Assembly (NCBI GenBank): GCA_902771735.1
Contig: CACXXO010000023.1
Span: 1 to 34,080, forward strand
DNA from: an uncultured Bacteroidota bacterium
Lineage (GTDB): Bacteria > Bacteroidota > Bacteroidia > Bacteroidales > P3
Length of the DNA: 34,080 bases
Reading direction: 5' to 3'
This document shows positions 1-7,914 of this stretch, piece by piece (the stretch's first letter is position 1; each line of letters starts with the position of its first letter). The notes under the pieces are model-generated. The model ran no database searches and had not been told where the DNA came from. It saw nothing but the letters and a program-made list of their open reading frames with translations. A program made the position numbers and the translations under genes.

Positions 1-156
1 GTCCGTCAATGTGTCGGTCTCGAACATCAGCCGCCCGTCGTCGGCCGAATGGAACGCCAGCTGGTAGAGCATCGTGTCGCCCCCCGGGTTCCAGTGGAAA
101 TCAACCCTCCCCGAGAAATTCGTCCCCACACTCACCCTCGGTGCCGGGCACGGCAG
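1..156 (-). repeat. GC-rich 3' cassette, inverted copy of 12885-13041
   Basis: The reverse complement of this stretch matches 12885-13041 with only about four substitutions by eye, plus one four-base gap at the very end. The match begins at the codons for LPCPAPRV, exactly where base composition switches from AT-rich to GC-rich. The copy continues beyond the left edge, so its full length is unknown. It is a duplicated coding module shared by two otherwise diverged secreted-protein genes. Confidence 0.85.
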
Positions 157-798
157 CTTCAGAATGGGAAAAACGATACCCCACACCCCTGTCATTTCAT
201 TATTTGGTCCACTACCACATACTAAATCAAATGCATCTAACACAGGATTTAAACCGACATCATAGATATAATAGTCAGCTCCATAATGGTTTTCAAATGT
301 TGAATAAAATATTGAATCATGGACACTCACTTCGTGGTTGAAAAGGTAAATTTGGCAAGGCGAAATAGGTTGGTCTACTCCATAATCTAAAATTGTAGAA
401 TTATATTGATAAAACATGTGTTTTACAAAATGATTTCCATTGGAATGAACGGAGTCGTAGTAGAAATAACCGCTGTTTTCGTCATAGGTGCAAAGTTTGC
501 ACACCACCCCTTCTGGCAGTTCGTTGTTTGGAGAAGCTATTGCAATTCCATATACTACAGATTCTTTCTGAATTTTATTGTTGTGCCTATAAGACCAATT
601 TTCAATGGCGGTATTATTCAGTGACAACCCGGTGGTTTTATGGCGCAAAGTATCAAGTGGTAATTCAACCCACGGGTAAAATATTTCATGAAGTGTCGGG
701 TAGCTGAAACACGGATCAAGAAACGGTATTGTGTCCTGCGCCTTGAGCGGACCCGTCATGGTCATTCCAACTAATATTAGCAAAACTATTCTTTTCAT
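1..798 (-). CDS. Secreted T9SS-cargo-like protein, 3' end beyond window
   Basis: A continuous reading frame of 266 codons starts at the ATG at 798 and runs off the left edge without a stop. It opens with a signal peptide (MKRIVLLILVGMTMTG, then a cleavage-like LKAQ). Residues from about 25 to 215 are AT-rich at DNA level, Asn/Tyr-rich and unrecognised. From about residue 216 (LPCPAPRV) the DNA becomes GC-rich and encodes a fibronectin-III-like strand pattern (FHWNPGGD, LYQLAFHS). This part is almost identical to the plus-strand pseudogene at 12316-13416, which continues into a T9SS sorting domain, so the missing end here probably carries one too (inference). It lies 11 bp downstream of the gene ending at 810 and is probably co-transcribed with it. 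Function unknown; surface or secreted location is likely. Confidence 0.8.
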   Translation of the reverse strand, partial: MKRIVLLILVGMTMTGPLKAQDTIPFLDPCFSYPTLHEIFYPWVELPLDTLRHKTTGLSLNNTAIENWSYRHNNKIQKESVVYGIAIASPNNELPEGVVCKLCTYDENSGYFYYDSVHSNGNHFVKHMFYQYNSTILDYGVDQPISPCQIYLFNHEVSVHDSIFYSTFENHYGADYYIYDVGLNPVLDAFDLVCGSGPNNEMTGVWGIVFPILKLPCPAPRVSVGTNFSGRVDFHWNPGGDTMLYQLAFHSADDGRLMFETDTLTD

Positions 799-809
799 AT
801 ATAAGTGTA

Positions 810-2162
810 TTAATATGTATGGCAAACAGGAAGCCACTTTGCGGCATAAGTAGAAAGAACTGGCGTAACGAGTGTATTGGTCACAGGGATGAATCTGGGA
901 GGATTAGAAGCAGGCCCTGTCGTCAAATCGGGGATTCTATCCATTCTTACTTGTGCTTCGAAAGGACAGCCAAGATTTGTATGGGTCGGTATATATTGGA
1001 GATACGCTTTCTCCATCCCTACAGACACGAAATTGTCCGAATTGTATATATCAATCGAACGGTAAAGGTTTCCATGTGAAAAATAGGTTTCATCAGTGAA
1101 GTATGAATAGTTGTTGTAAGGTTCAAGATAATAAAAAAGTGGGTCATCCGTAAACGCAACAAAAGGTTCTTGAAGCAAAACGAGTTTTTTTAACCTTGAG
1201 GAGTATGCCATCTCCGCCGTTTCCAGTTTGTCGATAATCTGAGTTTCATGGGAATTGATGTTCAAAGGCATTGGCAATGCTTCCGTATCAATAACTCTAA
1301 GTCTTTTAAAGAAAGTTTGAGACGTGCCAGTCTCTACGTGAACATATGACATGGCAATCAACCCATCATCGAGAACCACCGAACGGGTGCGGGCATTGAT
1401 TTCATTAGAGGATAAAGAAAAGTAATAAAATGAATCAAACAAGGTTGTGCTCGCAATGTCCTCGGGTTGGTCTGAGATTCTGACTATAGGCCTTGCATTT
1501 GATCCCTGAAAAAAAGTCCCCACCAAAACCACCTTGGTACCAGTATATAACACATCATCGTAAATTTCTTCATATGGCATATACTCAATCTTATACATTT
1601 TAAATGTTGGTAATGTGGATAGAATATCGAAGATTTCCATAATAACAGGATCATCGGCAATGGTGAAACTTTTGCCAAGGGCAACTACCTTGTGCACCCT
1701 GTTATGTTGGTAAACTACGAGCCGACGGAAATAACTTGCTGCTGGGATTTCAAAAATGTGGGGAGTGATATTTCCCAGCATAAACTGATTTAATGGGAAA
1801 TAACCCACAATGCCACAAAACGTTTCCGGTATGGTCGAAAGATTTTTCGAGCCACAAAAAAACACTGTGTCATTCAATATTTTAAAGTCTGTGATTGCAT
1901 ATTCCCTTGGCAAAGGATCACTAAAGATTGTGGGAGCGACAAAACCCGAGGGACTGTAGGGTCCTAAAAATTGATAAAAATCCGTGCAAACGAACCGGTA
2001 TCCATCAGAATAAACCAAAGAAACCACATCCTTGTCATTCCAATTTCGGACCAAAACATTCTGTTCAGTTATAAACTCCAACTCGGCACTGTTATAATTT
2101 TGCGCCGAAGAAAAAAACGGCAGAAAAAACAGAAATGACAAAACAGTAAATATTCTTTTCAT
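810..2162 (-). CDS. Secreted protein of unknown function, 450 aa
   Basis: The product starts with a clear signal peptide (MKRIFTVLSFLFFLPFFSS, then AQ). The mature part is rich in short hydrophobic strands separated by polar turns, with recurring shapes such as VVSLVYSDG, FKILNDTVFFCGS, VVALGK, KVVLVGTFF and LVLLQEP. This pattern suggests a beta-propeller-like or other all-beta fold (inference). No T9SS sorting domain is visible: the protein ends in AKWLPVCHTY. The first 12 bases and about 340 upstream bases match, inverted, the region before the pseudogene at 12316. This gene therefore sits between a shared promoter block and the cargo gene starting at 798. DNA is clearly more AT-rich than the housekeeping genes nearby. 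I do not recognise the family. Confidence 0.8.
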   Translation of the reverse strand: MKRIFTVLSFLFFLPFFSSAQNYNSAELEFITEQNVLVRNWNDKDVVSLVYSDGYRFVCTDFYQFLGPYSPSGFVAPTIFSDPLPREYAITDFKILNDTVFFCGSKNLSTIPETFCGIVGYFPLNQFMLGNITPHIFEIPAASYFRRLVVYQHNRVHKVVALGKSFTIADDPVIMEIFDILSTLPTFKMYKIEYMPYEEIYDDVLYTGTKVVLVGTFFQGSNARPIVRISDQPEDIASTTLFDSFYYFSLSSNEINARTRSVVLDDGLIAMSYVHVETGTSQTFFKRLRVIDTEALPMPLNINSHETQIIDKLETAEMAYSSRLKKLVLLQEPFVAFTDDPLFYYLEPYNNYSYFTDETYFSHGNLYRSIDIYNSDNFVSVGMEKAYLQYIPTHTNLGCPFEAQVRMDRIPDLTTGPASNPPRFIPVTNTLVTPVLSTYAAKWLPVCHTY

Positions 2163-2500
2163 AATTTTATTTGTTAATGGCGTTTGTATTTTTAATAACA
2201 GATTGATAGAAAGATAATTGCATTAATCATCAAGTGTTATTCTATTCAGCAAAGTAAAAAAAAATTTTTGAATTTTGCAAATTAATTTTTCGTCGCCGAG
2301 CCAAAATTGGAAATCAGCAGGTTACAAGCATGAAAATGCACTTAAAGCATTGATTTTGAGTCTTATGGTTGATAAATAAATATATAACTACCTGATAATT
2401 AGTACCAACTCCGTATCAACTCCTACCCAACTCCCTACCATCTCCCTACCAACTCCTACCGTGGTAGGAGTTGGTAGGGTGTTGGTAGGTGGATGGTAAG
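2151..2500 (-). repeat. Upstream block copy A, inverted relative to 11985-12327
   Basis: Read on the minus strand, this block matches 11985-12327 on the plus strand over almost its whole length. It contains the palindromic element, an AT-rich promoter region, a leader of about 80 bases and the first codons ATGAAAAGAATA. Differences are scattered point changes and short indels, so both copies derive from one ancestor. The two copies face each other about 9.5 kb apart. Confidence 0.85.
2250..2281 (-). promoter_or_regulatory. Bacteroidota-type promoter for the gene at 2162
   Basis: On the minus strand there is a -33 box TTTG (2281-2278), a 20-base spacer and a -7 box TTACTTTG (2257-2250). This matches the consensus TTTG-N19-21-TAnnTTTG with one mismatch. 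The same arrangement with the same spacing is kept in the inverted copy at 12197-12228. The leader to the ATG is about 80 bases. Confidence 0.6.
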
Positions 2501-2505
2501 GTTTT
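2384..2505. repeat. Palindromic 11-bp-unit element, copy 1
   Basis: The element begins with CTGATAATTAGTACC and continues as imperfect units of about 11 bp (AACTCCGTATC, AACTCCTACCC, AACTCCCTACC, ATCTCCCTACC). It then mirrors itself around a GT centre at 2461-2462. Perfect 17-bp arms lie at 2444-2460 and 2463-2479; after a three-base mismatch the pairing resumes for six more bases (2435-2440 with 2483-2488). Transcribed RNA from either strand would form a long hairpin. Related copies lie at 11984-12095, 21234-21345 and 26690-26815. Confidence 0.8.
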
Positions 2506-2610
2506 CGGATGGTTTTTCCCTCTCTTTGGAATGACTGGGTGGCAGGCTGGGTTGTAGGTTGAAGAAAGTTTTTTTTAGTGTATGTATACTATATTTTGTT
2601 TTTTGTCGTT

Positions 2611-2619
2611 AAGGAGAGG
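2611..2619 (+). promoter_or_regulatory. Strong Shine-Dalgarno site fixing the mltD start
   Basis: AAGGAGAGG lies just before the ATG at 2621, with GGAG five bases from the start codon. Such a clear site is unusual in Bacteroidota. It selects this ATG over the in-frame one 13 codons upstream, whose extra residues look like translated leader. Confidence 0.7.
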
Positions 2620-2620
2620 T

Positions 2621-3889
2621 ATGAATATTAGGAAATATATATATATTGCAGTTGTTGTGATGGCTTTCGGTGTGGTGCCGGCGGAGGGGCAGACGGAGGC
2701 GGAGATGATGACGAGGCGCTATACAGAGGCTTACGACAGCTTGATCAACAGTTTTTATTTGAGGCAGTTTTCGCACAGCCGGTTGCTGAGCAGCCGGGAG
2801 TTGGACATGGAGGAGTTTGACGCGCTGCCGGACTCGGTGATAGCGGGGCGGCTTGGGGCGTTGCACACGGTGATTCCGATGACGTTCAACAGCGAGGTGC
2901 GCTCGTATATAAGGTTCTATTTGAAGTATATGTCGCGCCGGTTGGACGTGATGTTGAGTCTGGGGCAGTATTACCACCCGATGTTCGAGGATGCGCTGAG
3001 CCGCTACGGGGTGCCGGAGGAGTTGAAGTACCTGACGATTGTGGAGAGCGCGATGAATCCGATGGCAACGTCGAGGGTGGGTGCCGCTGGACTGTGGCAG
3101 TTCATGTACAGCACGGGCAAGATTTATGACCTTGAGGTGAACTCGGTGGTTGACGAGCGGAGGGATGTGTACAAGTCGACCTATGCGGCCGCCCATTTCC
3201 TGAGCGACCTGCACCGTGTGTTCGACGACTGGACGCTGGCCATTGCGGCTTACAACTGCGGCCCGGGCAATATCAACAAGGCTATCGCCCGCTCGGGTGG
3301 CAAGCGCGATTTCTGGGAGATATACTATTTCCTGCCGCGTGAGACCCGCGGCTATATTCCGGCGTTTATCGCGGTGACGTATGTGATGAACTATTATCGT
3401 GAGCACGGGTTGCGCCCAGTGGAGGTGAAGGTGCCAGTGCGAACCGACACGGTGATGGTGGCGAGCGATGTGTTGCTGAACTATGTGGAGGAGTATACCG
3501 GCATCGGGGAGGAGGAACTGAGGACGTTGAATCCGCAGTATCGCGCAGACTATATACCGGGATCGACGGGACGCTATTCCATCTGCCTGCCGACGACGCG
3601 GATGGAGCTATTCATAGCCCATCAGGATTCTATCTATGCGCGCACGCAGGACAGCCTGTCGCGGCGTCCGATGACGGTGGAGCCGGTCAAGGGGAAGGGT
3701 GAAAGAGGAAGAGTGAAAGGGGAGAAGAAGGGCGGCGGCGGGAATGCACGCTACCACACGGTGAAAAAGGGCGAGACTTTGTCGTCGGTGGCCCGCAAGT
3801 ATGGTCTCACGGTACAAAGGCTGAAGAAGCTGAACGGCCTGAAGCGGGATCAGATCAATGTGGGTCAGCGTTTAAGAATCAAGAATTAA
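2621..3889 (+). CDS. mltD: MltD-like membrane-bound lytic transglycosylase with LysM
   Basis: This enzyme cleaves the glycan strands of peptidoglycan in the periplasm to give 1,6-anhydromuropeptides. A signal sequence covers residues 1-23 (VVVMAFGVVPAEG). The transglycosylase domain spans roughly 120-250: the catalytic glutamate is E142 in TIVESAMNP, followed by GAAGLWQFM and AAYNCGPGN, all typical of the MltD/Slt family. A degenerate LysM-like stretch lies near 290-340. A clear C-terminal LysM covers about 375-422 (YHTVKKGETLSSVA to INVGQRLRIKN), after a Lys/Gly-rich low-complexity linker. At 422 aa it is a usual size for Bacteroidota MltD proteins. It heads a three-gene cluster with a divisome protein and an NlpC/P60 enzyme. 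Its last codons and stop fall in a heptamer array. Confidence 0.93.
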   Translation: MNIRKYIYIAVVVMAFGVVPAEGQTEAEMMTRRYTEAYDSLINSFYLRQFSHSRLLSSRELDMEEFDALPDSVIAGRLGALHTVIPMTFNSEVRSYIRFYLKYMSRRLDVMLSLGQYYHPMFEDALSRYGVPEELKYLTIVESAMNPMATSRVGAAGLWQFMYSTGKIYDLEVNSVVDERRDVYKSTYAAAHFLSDLHRVFDDWTLAIAAYNCGPGNINKAIARSGGKRDFWEIYYFLPRETRGYIPAFIAVTYVMNYYREHGLRPVEVKVPVRTDTVMVASDVLLNYVEEYTGIGEEELRTLNPQYRADYIPGSTGRYSICLPTTRMELFIAHQDSIYARTQDSLSRRPMTVEPVKGKGERGRVKGEKKGGGGNARYHTVKKGETLSSVARKYGLTVQRLKKLNGLKRDQINVGQRLRIKN

Positions 3890-3894
3890 GAATA
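3874..3894 (+). repeat. Heptamer array at the mltD stop
   Basis: Three 7-base units AAGAATC, AAGAATT and AAGAATA run over the last codons and the TAA of mltD and into the nine-base gap before the next gene. It is related to the AATTGAR arrays elsewhere in the window. Confidence 0.6.
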
Positions 3895-3898
3895 GGGG

Positions 3899-4186
3899 AT
3901 GGATTTCAAGAAAATATTGAAGATAAAGGGTTTGAAGTACTGGGTAGCGACGGCAGTGTTCGCGGTGGTGATTCTGTTTATCGACCCGAACAATCTGCTG
4001 GTGACTATGAAGTTGGGGCGGCAGGTGAGGCAGCTGCACGAAGAGGAACGAGAGCTGGCGGAGGCGATTGTGCAGGATAGCGTGAACAATGCCGAACTGA
4101 AGGGCAATCTGGATGCGATAGAGCACTATGGCCGTGAGAATTATTACATGAAGCGTGCCGATGAGGATATTTTTGTGATCAAGTAA
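3899..4186 (+). CDS. divIC: FtsB/DivIC-family septum formation initiator
   Basis: A 95-aa bitopic membrane protein with one transmembrane segment at about residues 15-30 (WVATAVFAVVILFI) followed by a short coiled coil (about 38-60, RQVRQLHEEERELAEAI). The C-terminal motif AIEHYGRENYYMKRADEDIFVIK-like ending is typical of DivIC/FtsB. These proteins form a complex with FtsL and FtsQ/DivIB and connect cell division to septal wall synthesis. Length and topology fit. It follows mltD by nine bases and precedes an NlpC/P60 lipoprotein, which agrees with a cell-wall role. Whether it is FtsB or DivIC by name is a matter of convention in this phylum. Confidence 0.88.
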   Translation: MDFKKILKIKGLKYWVATAVFAVVILFIDPNNLLVTMKLGRQVRQLHEEERELAEAIVQDSVNNAELKGNLDAIEHYGRENYYMKRADEDIFVIK

Positions 4187-4212
4187 GGGGGAGGGGAGAG
4201 TTAAGAATTCAG

Positions 4213-4818
4213 ATGAAGAGAATGCTAAAGGGACGATATATATTGTTTTTGTGTACCGTGAGTATGCTGCTGACGGGGTGCGATGCGTTGAAGAGTTTCA
4301 TGTCGCGCGACCTCGAAGAGGAGGATTTCATCATCGGCCAGTTGTATGTTGACGAGATGGTGAACGAGACTCCCTATATAGCGCAGCGCGTGGAGCGGGG
4401 AACGGTGGCCACGGGCACCAACCCCTTAGGCTTGACCTATAGTGCCGACGACAATATGGCTCTCTACGAGGCGGTCAATTCGTGGCTCGGTGTTCCTTAC
4501 AAGTATGGCGGTACCGACCGCAAGGGCATCGATTGCTCGGCCTTTGTAGGGACGATATACAAGGAGGTATACGGTGTGACGCTGAACCGCACGGCCAACG
4601 ATATGCTGAGGGATGTGAAACTGATAGCCAAATCGCAGTTGAAAGAGGGTGATTTGGTGTTTTTTACCAACTCGAAGGGGAAGGTGTCGCATGTGGGCAT
4701 CTACCTGAAGGAAGATCTTTTCGCCCATGCATCGACGAGCAACGGGGTGAGCGTTAGTCGCTTAGACAACAAGTACTGGGAGAAGCACTTTTATAAGGGC
4801 GGCCGGGTAAAGAGATAG
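4213..4818 (+). CDS. NlpC/P60 family lipoprotein, peptidoglycan endopeptidase
   Basis: The product has a lipoprotein signal with lipobox LLTGC, the lipidated cysteine being C23, so it should be anchored in the outer or inner membrane facing the periplasm. The NlpC/P60 papain-like domain occupies about residues 82-200. The catalytic cysteine is C108 in GIDCSAFV, the histidine H160 in GKVSHVGIYL, and the third polar position H172 in FAHAST. Family members hydrolyse gamma-D-Glu to diamino-acid bonds in stem peptides. It is the last gene of the mltD cluster; its stop is only three bases from the stop of the convergent gene at 4822, and no terminator hairpin is visible between them. Confidence 0.93.
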   Translation: MKRMLKGRYILFLCTVSMLLTGCDALKSFMSRDLEEEDFIIGQLYVDEMVNETPYIAQRVERGTVATGTNPLGLTYSADDNMALYEAVNSWLGVPYKYGGTDRKGIDCSAFVGTIYKEVYGVTLNRTANDMLRDVKLIAKSQLKEGDLVFFTNSKGKVSHVGIYLKEDLFAHASTSNGVSVSRLDNKYWEKHFYKGGRVKR

Positions 4819-4821
4819 GTT

Positions 4822-5130
4822 TTATTTGGTATTTGTGTATCCTAATTGGAGAAGGAGGGAGACCACCTTCTCTTTGTTATCACCTTGGATGATGATTTCT
4901 CCATCCTTGGCCGAGCCGCCGGTGCCGCATTTGGTTTTCAACTGTTTGGCAAGGGCCTGGAAGTCGTCGTCGGAGCCCACGAATCCACGGACCAACGTGA
5001 CCGTTTTGCCGCCGCGGTGGTGATGCTCGATGCTGACACGGAGTTTCTGGCGCCCGGGAGCGAGGGTCGATATTTCGGGCTCGGAGTCGTTGTAGTTGAA
5101 GTCGGGGTTGGTGGAGTAGACGATATTCAT
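4822..5130 (-). CDS. SUI1/eIF1-family translation factor (YciH-like)
   Basis: A 102-aa protein whose C-terminal two thirds match the SUI1 fold: GGKTVTLVRGFVG, then a helix with LAKQLKTKCGTGGSAKDGEIIIQGD and a final VVSLLLQLGY. This is the conserved signature of eIF1 and bacterial YciH. Bacterial members influence start-site discrimination on the 30S subunit; the exact role in Bacteroidota is not established. The start at 5130 was chosen because it gives a family-sized protein and because ATGA overlaps the stop of the upstream kinase gene (four bases), implying translational coupling. An earlier in-frame ATG would only add residues read from the kinase gene. Confidence 0.9.
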   Translation of the reverse strand: MNIVYSTNPDFNYNDSEPEISTLAPGRQKLRVSIEHHHRGGKTVTLVRGFVGSDDDFQALAKQLKTKCGTGGSAKDGEIIIQGDNKEKVVSLLLQLGYTNTK

Positions 5131-6008
5131 TTTCGGCCGAAGATTTTGATGGACTTTGGATGGTTGACGAAATGGAGCACATCGCCGAGGTTCTCGCCTT
5201 CGCCGTCGATGTTGACCCACTTGTGGACGTTACCTTCGATAAGGATTTCCTTGGCGCGGAACATTTCGGCATGCTGCGAGTGGTCGAGGAGGTTCATGAA
5301 GGCCATGGGTGCGGTGATGAGGATATGGTCGAGCGGGATTTTGTCGATGATGGAGATGTCGATAAGACCGTCGCTGAGGTTGGCTTTTGGGGCGACGGAG
5401 AGGTTGTAGCCGAACTGGCGGCCGTTGGCGATGGCGATGAACCAGGCGCTGCGTTCGAGGGTGCGACCGTCGACGGTGAGTCGGTAGGCGTTGTTTTTGT
5501 AGGAGGCGTATTCGCGGAGTATGAGGTTGGTATAGGCCGCGAAACCGCGGGTCTTGGCGGCTTTCATCAGTCGGGCGATATAGGCGTCGAAGCCTACACC
5601 TGCTGCGTTGACGGAGATGTAGCGGTCGTTGATGACGATGGAATCGATGGCGTGCTCGTTTTGTTGGTTGAGGAGCTTGACGGCGGAAGCGGGGGTGAGG
5701 GGTATCTTGAGCGAGCGAGCCAAGCCATTGCCGCTGCCGCAGGGGACGATGCCCATGGTGACGCCGGAGTCCTTGAGACCCTGGGCCACATCGTTGACGC
5801 TGCCGTCGCCCCCGACGGCAACAACACAGTCGATACCCTGATCGGCAGCTTGGCGTGCTATCTCGGTGCCGTGGTGGATGTGCTCGGTATAGCGGATGCT
5901 ATAGTCGAAGAGGTCCTGATTGAGGTTGTCCTTGACGACGGTCTCTATTTTCTTTTGTTTGCCTACACCCGACACGGGGTTGACGACGAAGAGTGCTTTC
6001 TTTTTCAT
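5127..6008 (-). CDS. Diacylglycerol kinase-family lipid kinase (YegS/DgkB type)
   Basis: The 293-aa product shows the diacylglycerol kinase catalytic domain: N-terminal FVVNPVSGVGK, then the nucleotide-binding loop AVGGDGSVNDV (about residue 66) and PCGSGNGLARSL, followed by the all-beta C-terminal domain. Members phosphorylate diacylglycerol, or related lipids, with ATP at the inner membrane. The start ATG overlaps the stop of the sulfatase-fold gene by four bases (ATGA), and its own stop overlaps the SUI1 start in the same way. The tight link to an LtaS-like phosphotransferase suggests recycling of diacylglycerol released by that enzyme, as DgkB does in Firmicutes (inference). The lipid substrate cannot be read from sequence. 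Confidence 0.92.
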   Translation of the reverse strand: MKKKALFVVNPVSGVGKQKKIETVVKDNLNQDLFDYSIRYTEHIHHGTEIARQAADQGIDCVVAVGGDGSVNDVAQGLKDSGVTMGIVPCGSGNGLARSLKIPLTPASAVKLLNQQNEHAIDSIVINDRYISVNAAGVGFDAYIARLMKAAKTRGFAAYTNLILREYASYKNNAYRLTVDGRTLERSAWFIAIANGRQFGYNLSVAPKANLSDGLIDISIIDKIPLDHILITAPMAFMNLLDHSQHAEMFRAKEILIEGNVHKWVNIDGEGENLGDVLHFVNHPKSIKIFGRK

Positions 6009-7891
6009 TTGGCAATGAGTTTGTTGTTCATGACGCGTAGGAAATATTGTTGCACGACGGCTTTGAGGAAGCGGATGTTTTCAGCGCTGCCAATTTCCTG
6101 ACTGCCGCAGAGGATGGTTATATCATGCTGCTTGGGGTTGCGTGGATTGTTGCTGACCATGCAGAAATAGTCGTTACCGAAATAGACCTGCCAGCCACAG
6201 TCGATGTCGTTCTGGCCGAAGGCGACGACGGGGTCGTCGAAGCCGAGGAAGCGGACGAGCGATGGGAAGAGGTCGGTCTGTTGAACGATGATGTCGTTGA
6301 CATTACCGATATTGTTTTGTGGGTCGTAGACAATCATGGGGATGCGATAGGAGCCGTCATAGTCGAGATATTCGGGACTGAGTCCGGGACCGCTGTGGTC
6401 GGCTGTGATGATGAAGAGTGTATTGTCGAACCAGGGCTGCTTCCTGGCCTCGTCGAAGAATTTCCGCAGCGAGTTGTCCATATACTCGACGCATTTCAGG
6501 ATGGGATGTTTGCCTTCAAGAAAGCGGTCTTTGTATTTCTCCGGAAGAGGGAAGGGGTCGTGGGAGGTGACGGTGAAGACGGTAGTGAGGAAAGGCTCTT
6601 TGAACGTGCTGGTGTGACGGACGACATACTGCAGGAATGGTTCGTCGAAGACCCCCCACACATGGTCGAAGTCTTCCTCGCGTGATTTGCTGTCAGCCTT
6701 GAATTCGTTGAGGCCGAGGTATTCATGGAATCCGATGCGGTTGCACACTTTGTCGAAGTCCATCACGCCGTTGTGGCTACCGTGGAAGAAGGCGGTGTGG
6801 TAGCCGTGGCGGTTGAGGACGGTGGGAATGCCGGCGATTGAGTCGTTGCGATAGGTGCAGTTGACGAACGGGACGTTCATCAGAGTGGGAATGCCGGTGA
6901 GGAGGGCTGTGATGCCTTCGATGGAACGTTTTCCGTTGGCACGACCTTGGAAGACGGTGCTGTGCCTTGCCAGCGAGTCGAGGAACGGTGTGCGGGTATC
7001 GGCGTTGGGTTGGCTGTTGTAGCATCCGAGGTATTCCTGTCCGAGGCTTTCGACGATGATGAGGACGATGTTCTTCGGTTGAGGCGGGAGGGTGTCGACA
7101 GCGGATGAGTCGGTGATGGCAGTTCCTATTGCGCTGATTTCAGGGTTGAACAGGCTGTCGGCCTCTTTCTGCGGCATGTATTCATGGGCTTCGAGTTGGG
7201 GTTGGAAGAGAGTACGGAAGATGTTGTATCCGCTGTTGCTCACCATGGGGATATTCTTCGGTTGGCAGTAGTTGGCGGCATCTGTGAGCTGGATGAAGTG
7301 GCCAAAACCACCGCGCAAGAGGAACCATGCTACAAGAAGACCTGCACCGAGGCCTATCCATTCGTTGGACATTACGGTGTACTGGTTTCGTGGTGCCAGG
7401 CGGATGCGGTGGTTGAGGAGGAGGAAAGCAACGACGATGATAATGCCGAAAACCCAGGCATACCAGTAGTTGACCATGAAGTGGGGAATGAGTTTGTCCA
7501 TTGGACCGCTGTTGCCGAGGTAGGTGAATATCTCATTTGACAACATGCGATAAGTGTATTGGAAGTAGGCCGAGTCGGCACCTTTTGCCACAAGCACCAC
7601 AAGCCATGGAAGGATATAGAGCGTCTCACAGACAATGCGATACCAGCGTTTCCATCGTGCTTCTGTTGGCAGGAGCATCAGGACGATGAATGGCAGCAAG
7701 ATTGTACATACCGTGGCTGCGCCAAAGACAATGTTGCCCCACAAGATACCCATCCACTCGCCAAAGCCGTCGGGACGGAAGATGTGGCTGTTGGCCACAA
7801 TGAAGAGCACCTGCATGGCAAGCAGCGAACAGAAAGCCAGCAGTAATTTGTGGAGGAGATAGATATAGGTGTTGCTTCCTTTATGTTCCAT
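6005..7891 (-). CDS. LtaS-like sulfatase-fold phosphotransferase, membrane-bound
   Basis: The N-terminal 240 residues contain about five transmembrane segments. From about residue 275 there is an alkaline phosphatase/sulfatase-fold periplasmic domain: NIVLIIVESLGQEYLG holds the first metal ligand, RANGKRSIEGI holds the likely nucleophile (a Ser or neighbouring residue, not proven), and TADHSGPG the later metal ligands. Layout and length (628 aa) resemble LtaS and MdoB/OpgB, which move glycerol-phosphate or phosphoethanolamine from phospholipids to glycans or lipids. I took the ATG at 7891 rather than the TTG at 7903, which lies in a heptamer-like spacer. The downstream kinase gene overlaps by four bases. 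Exact donor and acceptor are unknown. Confidence 0.87.
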   Translation of the reverse strand: MEHKGSNTYIYLLHKLLLAFCSLLAMQVLFIVANSHIFRPDGFGEWMGILWGNIVFGAATVCTILLPFIVLMLLPTEARWKRWYRIVCETLYILPWLVVLVAKGADSAYFQYTYRMLSNEIFTYLGNSGPMDKLIPHFMVNYWYAWVFGIIIVVAFLLLNHRIRLAPRNQYTVMSNEWIGLGAGLLVAWFLLRGGFGHFIQLTDAANYCQPKNIPMVSNSGYNIFRTLFQPQLEAHEYMPQKEADSLFNPEISAIGTAITDSSAVDTLPPQPKNIVLIIVESLGQEYLGCYNSQPNADTRTPFLDSLARHSTVFQGRANGKRSIEGITALLTGIPTLMNVPFVNCTYRNDSIAGIPTVLNRHGYHTAFFHGSHNGVMDFDKVCNRIGFHEYLGLNEFKADSKSREEDFDHVWGVFDEPFLQYVVRHTSTFKEPFLTTVFTVTSHDPFPLPEKYKDRFLEGKHPILKCVEYMDNSLRKFFDEARKQPWFDNTLFIITADHSGPGLSPEYLDYDGSYRIPMIVYDPQNNIGNVNDIIVQQTDLFPSLVRFLGFDDPVVAFGQNDIDCGWQVYFGNDYFCMVSNNPRNPKQHDITILCGSQEIGSAENIRFLKAVVQQYFLRVMNNKLIAK

Positions 7892-7914
7892 TACAATTCT
7901 CAATTTTTATTATT

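Noticed and set aside
9-341. Arg/Ser/Pro-rich ORF that seems to have a paralogue at 12786-13037 on the other strand
   Set aside because: Both are antisense shadows of the same duplicated cargo cassette; the apparent paralogy comes from the DNA repeat.
2396-2500. CRISPR-like repeats
   Set aside because: Units are about 11 bp, contiguous, imperfect and mirrored around a centre; there are no spacers and no cas genes.
5160-6101. Plus-strand frame of 313 codons opposite the lipid kinase gene
   Set aside because: Antisense shadow: Val/Asp/Gly-rich, no motif, and it crosses the boundary of two well-supported genes.
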